Shown piece after piece: positions 9,549 through 15,621 of a DNA stretch of 15,621 nt. The notes beneath the pieces are model-generated. The model saw only the letters and a program-made list of their open reading frames with translations, was not told the DNA's origin and did not search any database. This DNA is from Tritrichomonas foetus (lineage: Eukaryota > Parabasalia > Tritrichomonadida > Tritrichomonadidae), in NCBI GenBank assembly GCA_001839685.1, contig MLAK01001442.1, positions 1 through 15,621 of the forward strand. The letters run 5' to 3'. Made by a program: the position numbers and the translations under genes. Numbering within the stretch: position 1 is the stretch's first letter; the number at the start of each line of letters is the position of its first letter.

Positions 9549-9966
9549 CGAAAATCTTTGTTGTCACTTTTCAGATTCGGAATTAAAAAAACTACAATTT
9601 TTGTGAAAAGTACTCGAAAGTCAACCACTTCATCTTTAAATGATGATGCAATAATTAATAATCATCGTTCTTAATAAATGAATCATATTTCGGCTATAAT
9701 AATCATGCATTGCACCTGTGAATCTGATTACGATCAAAAAAGTTTAAAATATTCAATTTTTTTACCAAAAAAAAAAAAATATAGTGAAAAAGAAAACCCA
9801 AAAAGAAAGAATTTATCAAGGTATTTTTTACAAAACATGGTTTGGCGGATTTTATGGTAATTTTAAGGAAATTTCTTAAAGAAAACTAATTTTATAAATT
9901 TTAAATCATCAAAGAAATCAATCGAAAATTTTTTTTCATTTTCGAGTTCAAACAAATAGTTGCTAA
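9549..9966. other. Spacer between deubiquitinase and 424-residue gene
   Basis: This AT-rich 418-bp spacer separates two genes on the minus strand, so it holds the deubiquitinase promoter and the 3' end of the 424-residue gene. It includes a 13-nt A run (9767-9779). A 60-codon frame on the plus strand (9678-9860) is Lys/Asn-biased low complexity and I do not count it as a gene. I see no clear TCAYW initiator near the deubiquitinase start, and no tRNA-like structure. Confidence 0.55.
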
Positions 9967-11241
9967 TCATATTTTTTCTTGAAATACGGGGATTTTAATA
10001 TTAAGTGATTTAATTTTCCTTTTCTTCATCGTTGTTTGTAGAATCAGAAATATATCAATTACCAAAAAAAGTGAATATCGATAAAGATATTTTGGCCAAA
10101 TTAATAATCTATCAAAATTATCATATGCAAATGGAGCTTGTGTTATCAATGCAATACCATTCAAAATAAATGCAAAATAAAGATGAACATTAAAGGCAAA
10201 CTTCTCTGATTCTTCCAAACATCTTTTTGCGGCAGCATAATTTGAAAACAAAACCACTAAATGAATAATTAAAAGGAATAACACAATTTTATCACTTAAT
10301 GTTGATATTAGTTGATTATCAATGTATAGATCAAGTCTACTTCTTTTATTTAAAGCATAGTATTCAACAAATATTGAGAGAAAAACAAAAATACCATTAA
10401 AAAGTGAAAGTAGCATTGGTATTCCTTTCTTATTTGTATAAAAATGAAAGGCAGAAAGAAAATAAAATCTTGTCCAACCAAGACAAAAAGTAAATAAAGA
10501 CCAACTGATTTTTTCAATGGAAGGACTTTCTGGTACAATTAGAAATAGGGGAAAAGTTGACATTAAAGCAAAGATAGAATCTGCTAATAAAATAATTTGT
10601 ATTGTTGAAGGCCATTCGAAATGAATTGTGAAAAAAATGATTGTAATGATGAGAAACATACAGGAAACAGATTGCAAGATTCGATCAAAAAAAACATAGG
10701 ATGGATTCAAATAAATGGCATGAAAATAGAGAGCCAAAGAGTATAAAGTACTAAAATCTCCATATACTGTGTAATTGAAAAGAATATAATCACTAGATGA
10801 GCATGGGTATTGTTCAACAAAAAATCTCAGATGATTTGGGACTAATCTATTTTTATCTTCATAACTGTTATTTAATAAAGTAAGCGGCTTTGAAAATTGC
10901 ACAATTTTTCCATTGTCTATGACTGTACTTGTGACTTTAAAAATATTCGAAAATTTGTTAATGCTTTCTGCTTGAAGATAAGTCGTATAATAATCCGAGA
11001 CACGTGAAACTTCAGAAAAATTGAAAGAAAAGAATAATGTCGTATAATACACTTCGCGCTTTAAGGATTGTTCGAATGTTTGAATCGGAATTTTTATGAT
11101 TGAGCCAACAAAATAGAATCCAAACGATGAGCCGAGAAAAAAGATTAAGACTACGATAAATTGGCGGAAATTAATATAATTAAGAATCGTTTGAGTTTTT
11201 TCGTACGGAGCTAATTGGTCTCGCCCATGGCCATTCCTCAT
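9967..11241 (-). CDS. Wntless/TMEM181-like (GOST-type) multipass membrane protein
   Basis: A 424-residue membrane protein. A short cytoplasmic start is followed by a first helix at about 28-48, then a lumenal or extracellular domain (about 49-186) with glycosylation sequons at N74, N124 and N156. Seven further helices lie at about 188-208, 212-236, 245-266, 273-296, 316-336, 351-370 and 383-405, and the tail is basic (KKRKIK at 406-411). One helix, a lumenal domain, then seven helices is the layout of Wntless and TMEM181, Golgi/plasma-membrane proteins that bind or escort cargo. An in-frame TAA directly precedes the ATG, which fixes the start. A weak initiator-like TTCAG lies at 11261-11265. 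The topology is clear; the family name rests on layout and overall look, not on diagnostic residues. An unrelated 8-TM protein remains possible. Confidence 0.55.
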   Translation of the reverse strand: MRNGHGRDQLAPYEKTQTILNYINFRQFIVVLIFFLGSSFGFYFVGSIIKIPIQTFEQSLKREVYYTTLFFSFNFSEVSRVSDYYTTYLQAESINKFSNIFKVTSTVIDNGKIVQFSKPLTLLNNSYEDKNRLVPNHLRFFVEQYPCSSSDYILFNYTVYGDFSTLYSLALYFHAIYLNPSYVFFDRILQSVSCMFLIITIIFFTIHFEWPSTIQIILLADSIFALMSTFPLFLIVPESPSIEKISWSLFTFCLGWTRFYFLSAFHFYTNKKGIPMLLSLFNGIFVFLSIFVEYYALNKRSRLDLYIDNQLISTLSDKIVLFLLIIHLVVLFSNYAAAKRCLEESEKFAFNVHLYFAFILNGIALITQAPFAYDNFDRLLIWPKYLYRYSLFLVIDIFLILQTTMKKRKIKSLNIKIPVFQEKI

Positions 11242-11641
11242 TTAGGCGGAAGAATTAAAACTGAATTTATTTAGATGATAATGAGCTAAATATTGATTTA
11301 ATATAATATCATTCGATAAAAGTGCTATGAAAAGGATCGAGAGTAGAATTACATTTAATTATCTCCTCTCATCAACAAAAAACGATATAAACTTGGTCAT
11401 AACATTGATGCTTAAATCTCATTTTGTATTATTAAAAATAAAATGCTGTTTCCCAATAAATAATTGTATCAAATTATTGATGAAATAAAAAGTCACAAAA
11501 TTCCTCTCTAAAAAAGGCAACTCATTAAACATTCCACAAAAGAACTTCCCAGTGAGGAAAAAATCGAATAAATTAAAAAAAATTAAATGAGAAAAAATTA
11601 TTTGAAAAAACGATAAAGTTCAAAATAATCGCATAAAAAAT
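11242..11641. other. Spacer upstream of the 424-residue gene
   Basis: A 400-bp AT-rich spacer between two minus-strand genes. It serves as promoter for the 424-residue gene and 3' region for the 173-residue gene, whose stop reads TAAA, overlapping the form of polyadenylation signal known from trichomonads. No gene or RNA structure is seen. Confidence 0.55.
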
Positions 11642-12163
11642 TTAGTAAATATGAACAAGAGGTGAAGAAATTTGACTGGCATTAAAAACTACTGAGAAAA
11701 TATCTTCTTCTGTTTGAATGTATTTTTGCGAACTGATAATTTCACAATGTTCCGAAACAAATGAAGAAAACTCGGATCCTTGAGGCATAGATTTCAGGCA
11801 CCAATATTTATAGTTTTCTTTGACAATCTTTTTTAATTGTTTATTGACATTTGTTGGGCAATAGACTTCTGAACTCCAGCCGGCATTCATCATTCGCGAG
11901 TTAAATCCAGACTTACATAATGATAATAGCTTGACTATCTTTCCTTTATGAATTGCGATGCATCCTGGGAAAATAATCATTCCAAGCTGTCTTAATGTCA
12001 ATTTGGGATTGTCCGAGAATTCAATAACCTTTTGAACTATGAATAAGAGCTCTTTTGTGATTTGGTCTTTTGATGTCTGTCGAACTTTTAACCTTCTTAA
12101 AAGATTGAAGTGCGTTTCAATGATTGAACGTATTGAATCTATGGGGTCATATGATGTGTTCAT
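11642..12163 (-). CDS. Possible trichomonad initiator-binding-domain (IBD-like) protein
   Basis: A 173-residue soluble protein with no signal peptide or membrane helix. Residues about 35-125 suggest a compact helical DNA-binding fold. A helix (37-50) precedes a segment at 57-97 reading LRQLGMIIFP, then a charged helix, then SGFNSRMMNAGW. A basic stretch (108-119) leads to YWCLKS at 120-125. This order (a strand-like LG segment, a helix, an N-S-x-x-x-x-x-G-[FW] turn, and W-x-L-[RK] near the end) recalls the initiator-binding domain of trichomonad IBP39 relatives, which bind the promoter initiator. The match is from pattern memory, not alignment. The protein is shorter than IBP39 and appears to lack its C-terminal polymerase-tail-binding part. 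It could instead be an unrelated lineage-specific protein. Confidence 0.4.
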   Translation of the reverse strand: MNTSYDPIDSIRSIIETHFNLLRRLKVRQTSKDQITKELLFIVQKVIEFSDNPKLTLRQLGMIIFPGCIAIHKGKIVKLLSLCKSGFNSRMMNAGWSSEVYCPTNVNKQLKKIVKENYKYWCLKSMPQGSEFSSFVSEHCEIISSQKYIQTEEDIFSVVFNASQISSPLVHIY

Positions 12164-12872
12164 TCTGCAATCACGAAAAGTGAAAATCCTAGGTTCCTAC
12201 TTCATTTTTCGTTTTCGCGGCAAGTTACTGAATTTTTGGCGCCTAGATTATTCAAAAAGTAATCATTTTGAATTTTATTTAAAAAGTTACGAATTTTCAA
12301 TTCAGATTTAAAAAGATCGTGAAAATTGGAATACCAATACGGAATAAAATAAAGACATAAATACTAACAATTTTTAGATATACAAGAAAAATTCTTCTAA
12401 TAAGTCAGATTTAATGATTCGTACTTATACTTTTGGAAAAATAACGATCATAATGTGATTCATCAATTTAGCAAAATTATGATTTGCATTTACAAATAAA
12501 TGTGAATATGTTGTAATAGTACAGAATGATTTTTTAAATTTATTTTGAACCAAATTTTGTTGGAAGTTCATAAATCGTTCATATGGTTAAACTTTTTTGA
12601 GAATCATGAAACAATGTTTCAGAAACATGGACAGGAAGATTTTCATCGAAAAAACGTTCATATCACAGTTATGAAGAAATTGATTTTTCTTCTTCTTTTA
12701 TATTGAAATGATCAAATGAAAATTCATTCTGCAAACATTGGGAACGAATCAGAAAATAATCCAAAGCATGATACTTTATTACGGGTGAAAAAGAAGTTAT
12801 TTGGTAAAATATTACATCATTAAATGATTGGTAAGAAAACCGGTGACATCATTTCAAAACATTTTCAATTTG
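12164..12872. other. 709-bp gene-poor spacer
   Basis: This is the longest spacer in the window. It holds the promoter side of the 173-residue gene and the 3' side of the folliculin-like gene. Only very short frames are present, for example a 22-codon frame from 12607. A 90-codon plus-strand frame (12039-12311) overlaps the 173-residue gene in antisense and looks fortuitous. No tRNA, snRNA or repeat was recognised. An unrecognised non-coding RNA cannot be excluded by eye. Confidence 0.5.
12179..12183 (-). promoter_or_regulatory. Candidate initiator (TCACT) of the 173-residue gene
   Basis: On the minus strand the sequence TTTTCACTTTT lies just upstream of the ATG at 12163. TCACT matches the trichomonad initiator consensus TCAYW, with the A (start of transcription) at 12181, giving a leader of about 18 nt, which is usual for trichomonads. 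The other genes here have only weaker TCA matches. Confidence 0.45.
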
Positions 12873-14207
12873 TTATTTTTTATGATCTTTCAACTTCTGT
12901 TTCGCAATGTGCTTGTGTCTTCCAATGACAGCAAGCATATGCCCATCATTTTCATATTTTTTCTCGAGTGTTTGTAAAATATCCAAAATATGTTCCAATT
13001 CTTCATCTTTGCGATTCTCCAGTACTTGCATTGGCTGCACAGACAAGAAAGCATCACGAAAAGTTGGTCTTCCAGATATCGCCTTTCTCCACTTTCTGAA
13101 AGTATGAGTTTTCTGGAATTCTAATACCTCTTCTATTGTCAATTGTTTGGATCTTGCCTTAGAATGAGAAAAATATCCTTCTAAATCTTCTTTCACAATA
13201 TTTAATCCAAGATAATCAGAGTAAGGATCTTCATCAATTAAGTCATTTAATACATCTTCGAGTTTAAGAGTTAAACTTTTTGATCTTCTATAAATTGGAT
13301 CTCTTACATCTATTTTCGGATCAATTGGATCTTTCAGAACTCCAATGACGGAAAACTGTTTACAACGCTCCAGAACGAGTCTATTTGTGGTACCAACAAT
13401 TTTATAACGAGTTGATCCATTGATAACTTCAGCAAAACGTGGATCACCTAACCGAGTGAATGCAAGGTATTCTTCACAATACATAAAAGGCATACAAAGT
13501 GAAATTACAGAAAAAACTGCATTTGTGACTTGGTAAGGATTATCACCAACAAGAAGTATATTCTTTCCAGTGAGAAGTGTGTGCCAAATAATGTGATAAT
13601 TAACATCAACTCCTAGCCAAACGCCTGGATCAAAAGCAGAAAAAAATATTTGGTGATTTCCTAAAGATATTTCATGTGATTCAACATCATAATCAAAATC
13701 TACACCACAACATGTTCTACTTGAATTATTATCTAAATCAGCATTTAAATTTCTATTTGAATTACTGTTGGTTCTTTTATTCGATTTGTCATTGTTTTCA
13801 TTAGTTGTGGGAGAAATTATAGTTAAAGTGTTTTTTGGTTGGTCATAGGGCCAACTTGTAACAAGTTTCCATGTTTCATTAAATATAAAATCAGGATCTT
13901 TCCCTGAAAAGCATGCTTTTATCGATTGCAAAAAGTTCAAAAATACGTCTGCCAAAAAATGGTGTGATGATAAAATAATTGAATACTGAGTTTTATCAAA
14001 TATAAACGACCAGGTATAACAATTTGCACAATGAATGGAAGATGCAAAAATAGAATCGGCTTGACTATATAATTCTGGGAATGCACAAGAAACGATGAAT
14101 TGATCGTTACCACCAAAATCAAAATCTTCTGGGACTAGTTTGACAATATGTGCTCCTTTTTCACGTGTGAATTTCACGAGACAAGCGGCATCACAAAAAA
14201 GAGCCAT
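12873..14207 (-). CDS. Folliculin-like longin/DENN protein
   Basis: A 444-residue protein resembling folliculin (FLCN), which with FNIP acts on lysosomal Rag GTPases in nutrient signalling to TORC1. The first strand/helix, residues 1-26, matches the start of the FLCN longin domain in length and layout (FLCN has CHFCELHGPRTLF, here LVKFTREKGAHIV). Residues 57-96 match its next block: a C-x-x-C pair (C60, C63), then strands, then a helix ending in QSI. A Ser/Asn-rich linker (about 124-175) follows. The DENN part begins with IIWHTLLTGKNILL (206-219), close to the FLCN segment LAWHVLMGNQVIW, and continues through FSVISLCMP (232-240). The C-terminal half is weaker, ending in basic helices. Length falls between yeast Lst7 (longin only) and human FLCN (579). 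The arginine expected at the GAP position in the 82-96 helix is absent. A more distant DENN protein such as an SMCR8 relative is the main alternative. Function is inferred from family. Confidence 0.6.
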   Translation of the reverse strand: MALFCDAACLVKFTREKGAHIVKLVPEDFDFGGNDQFIVSCAFPELYSQADSIFASSIHCANCYTWSFIFDKTQYSIILSSHHFLADVFLNFLQSIKACFSGKDPDFIFNETWKLVTSWPYDQPKNTLTIISPTTNENNDKSNKRTNSNSNRNLNADLDNNSSRTCCGVDFDYDVESHEISLGNHQIFFSAFDPGVWLGVDVNYHIIWHTLLTGKNILLVGDNPYQVTNAVFSVISLCMPFMYCEEYLAFTRLGDPRFAEVINGSTRYKIVGTTNRLVLERCKQFSVIGVLKDPIDPKIDVRDPIYRRSKSLTLKLEDVLNDLIDEDPYSDYLGLNIVKEDLEGYFSHSKARSKQLTIEEVLEFQKTHTFRKWRKAISGRPTFRDAFLSVQPMQVLENRKDEELEHILDILQTLEKKYENDGHMLAVIGRHKHIAKQKLKDHKK

Positions 14208-14390
14208 TGATCATGAATGGCCAAATTGAAACTCAAATAATGGAAATAACGCTTTATTTGAATGCAAAAATGGTCAGCCAATTTACATACAGAAACATTT
14301 CTCTTTTTCTTATTTCACCTTTTTGAATAAGATTCCACTGACCATTTTCGTATTCAAAAAAGATTGTTAACAGAAAAAAGTGCCTACCAT
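14208..14390. promoter_or_regulatory. Shared divergent promoter region
   Basis: The 183 bp between the folliculin-like gene (-) and the second 7-TM gene (+) must hold both promoters. On the minus strand TTCATGATCAATGG brings a TCA 7 nt before the folliculin-like ATG; this resembles the kinase start context TTCAAGACAATGG. Neither is a perfect TCAYW match. No recognisable TATA arrangement was found. Confidence 0.4.
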
Positions 14391-15482
14391 ATGATTCGAT
14401 TTCTTCGCATTTTTAGCTTACTTTTTTCATTTTTTGATATACCAGTAGCCAATCATCAGAGTAAACTGTTTGATAAGACAGAAAAAGCTCCAATTAAATT
14501 TAAGCATATTAATTCAAATGATATTAAATTAAATATATATTACATCAAACCAGACTTGACAACATTTATAAAGAATACATTCTCAATTAATTTGACAATA
14601 GTTTGTTATGATACATCAGGAAAATTAATTCGTGGTTCAGAAATTTTTCATAATTCACATCCACAATTTCTTCAAAATGAAGATATTTCTTATCCAGAAG
14701 TAATTTCACATCAAATATTTGATGAATCCATTTATTCAATTGTGATTTCACCTGAATTAAATACAGATAACACACCAAATTTAATTTTTGAAATTGAATC
14801 ACCAAATCCAACACTTTTTGAACAAAGAGCAAACTTATGTATCATTTTTATGATTTTTGTTGGTTTTTTTGTCATTCGATATATTATTGTACTCAAAAAC
14901 ATTACATCGATTGGAAAAGAATATTTGTTCACATTTGCTTTCTTATTGCTTTTGTTTATATTTGATTGGTCAACAATGAAAAATGAAAATGCAAATATAA
15001 GAGTTGGTCGATTCACAAAAATGCAAATGCAAATCAACACTATTCTCAATTCTTTATTTAGAATTTCATTTTTAGTCTTTTTAAATTTCAATAATATATA
15101 TAATGCATCGTTCTTTGCTATTCTTAATTTGATTCTCTTTCTTTTAATGTCTTTAGATGTTTTTGGTATTGAATTTATAAGTGATTGGGTAGTTGGACTG
15201 TTTTATTTTGTGATTTCTACAACAGAAACATTTTATATTTATTATTTGAATTCCAAACAAGTGATTAGATCCAAATTTAAGATTTACTTAGTTGTATATC
15301 TGATTATTGCATCAATGATTTTCATTTCAAGAATTTTCTCAGCATTGTCCAATGAAACAACTTTTCTGTCTAATGCTCACGAATTTGGGGTAATAATTCT
15401 GATTCACTGTTATGCTTTCACAGTTGCTTATATGCACTATCCTACAAACAACAAATCTGTTATGAACTATATTGTATTATAA
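14391..15482 (+). CDS. Signal-peptide, lumenal-domain, seven-helix membrane protein (GOST-like)
   Basis: A 363-residue protein counted from the first ATG (14391). The frame stays open upstream to a TTG at 14364, but eukaryotic initiation favours the ATG, which starts directly with a signal-peptide-like stretch (MIRFLRIFSLLFSFF, cleavage perhaps near 20). A strand-rich lumenal domain follows (about 20-146, sequon N67-L-T), then seven helices at about 147-167, 179-193, 215-233, 239-259, 265-286, 298-318 and 332-350, and a short tail. Signal peptide, beta-rich lumenal domain and 7 TM is the plan of GOST/lung-7TM/intimal-thickness-receptor proteins of the secretory pathway. The helices show parallel spacing with the 424-residue protein at 9967-11241, including NP just before the first helix of each bundle, so the two may be distant paralogues. 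The stop reads TAAA, a trichomonad polyadenylation-like form. Ligand and partner are unknown. Confidence 0.55.
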   Translation: MIRFLRIFSLLFSFFDIPVANHQSKLFDKTEKAPIKFKHINSNDIKLNIYYIKPDLTTFIKNTFSINLTIVCYDTSGKLIRGSEIFHNSHPQFLQNEDISYPEVISHQIFDESIYSIVISPELNTDNTPNLIFEIESPNPTLFEQRANLCIIFMIFVGFFVIRYIIVLKNITSIGKEYLFTFAFLLLLFIFDWSTMKNENANIRVGRFTKMQMQINTILNSLFRISFLVFLNFNNIYNASFFAILNLILFLLMSLDVFGIEFISDWVVGLFYFVISTTETFYIYYLNSKQVIRSKFKIYLVVYLIIASMIFISRIFSALSNETTFLSNAHEFGVIILIHCYAFTVAYMHYPTNNKSVMNYIVL

Positions 15483-15554
15483 ACAATCAAATATTAAATA
15501 TTGCCGTTTCAAGACACTTTGAAATGATTGGAGTTCCCTCAATCCTCCTATATG

Positions 15555-15610
15555 AAAGGTTTACAAAGTGGTCCCCCAAAGGTTTTTGTGGGACCACCCC
15601 ATAAACCTTT
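15555..15610. repeat. Near-palindromic 26-bp inverted repeat
   Basis: Left arm 15555-15580 and right arm 15585-15610 are reverse complements at 21 of 26 positions around a 4-nt GGTT loop. The outer 9 bp (AAAGGTTTA/TAAACCTTT) and inner 8 bp (GTGGTCCC/GGGACCAC) pair perfectly. The motif AAAGGTTT also recurs in the middle (15578-15585). It is GC-richer than its surroundings and lies 73 bp after the stop of the seven-helix gene. It could be a transposon or MITE end continuing beyond the window, or an RNA hairpin. No target duplication can be seen because the window ends at 15621. Confidence 0.75.
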
Positions 15611-15621
15611 GTCCTACCACT

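Noticed and set aside
9678..9860. 60-codon plus-strand frame between two minus-strand genes
   Set aside because: Lys/Asn/Tyr-biased low-complexity translation, built on A-runs, with no domain or initiator; looks like spacer.
12039..12311. 90-codon plus-strand frame antisense to the 173-residue gene
   Set aside because: Half of it is the shadow of the real gene and the rest is AT-rich spacer; no recognisable protein features.
12363..12377. ACTAACAATTTTTAG in the spacer, intron-end-like
   Set aside because: Differs from the rigid trichomonad 3' consensus, and no plus-strand exon follows.
14364..14390. Upstream TTG start adding nine residues to the second seven-helix protein
   Set aside because: A nuclear eukaryotic gene should start at ATG; the ATG at 14391 leads straight into a signal peptide.
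1..15621. tRNA, rRNA, CRISPR array, transposase, bacterial operon or ribosome binding sites
   Set aside because: Scanned by eye on both strands; no cloverleaf, regular spaced repeats or mobile-element protein found, and all gene products are eukaryotic types.

Overview
The window looks like nuclear DNA of an AT-rich, intron-poor protist, most likely a parabasalid (trichomonad) such as Tritrichomonas. Four things point that way. Six long intronless genes are packed with AT-rich spacers. TAA, TAG and TGA are all used as stops, so the code is standard and ciliates are excluded. Asn-rich low-complexity inserts are present. One small protein resembles the trichomonad initiator-binding domain, and an initiator-like TCACT sits 17 nt before its ATG. 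The proteins are clearly eukaryotic (NDR-type AGC kinase, giant ubiquitin protease, folliculin-like protein, seven-helix proteins). The species call is inference.

Layout. 1-394: spacer with a hairpin-forming inverted repeat at the extreme left. 395-2044 (+): NDR/LATS-type AGC kinase. 2313-9548 (-): 2411-residue USP9X/USP34-type deubiquitinase, convergent with the kinase. 9967-11241 (-): 424-residue membrane protein with 1+7 helices and a Wntless/TMEM181 (GOST)-like layout. 11642-12163 (-): 173-residue protein, possibly a trichomonad initiator-binding-domain protein. 12873-14207 (-): 444-residue longin/DENN protein that I read as folliculin (FLCN)-like. 14391-15482 (+): a second lumenal-domain plus 7-TM protein, divergent from the folliculin-like gene. 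15555-15610: a near-palindromic, GC-richer inverted repeat near the right edge.

How the genes relate. There is no operon logic; these are separately transcribed eukaryotic genes. Themes are phosphorylation signalling (NDR kinase, normally a MOB/Hippo-like effector), ubiquitin removal, nutrient and lysosome signalling (FLCN family) and secretory-pathway seven-helix proteins. The most interesting points are four. A folliculin-like protein occurs in a deep-branching anaerobic protist and seems to lack the catalytic arginine finger. The NDR kinase has Arg in place of the phospho-acceptor of its hydrophobic motif. The giant USP has lost all four zinc-ribbon cysteines. Two distant seven-helix relatives lie within 5 kb of each other. 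I saw no tRNA, rRNA, CRISPR array or transposase gene.
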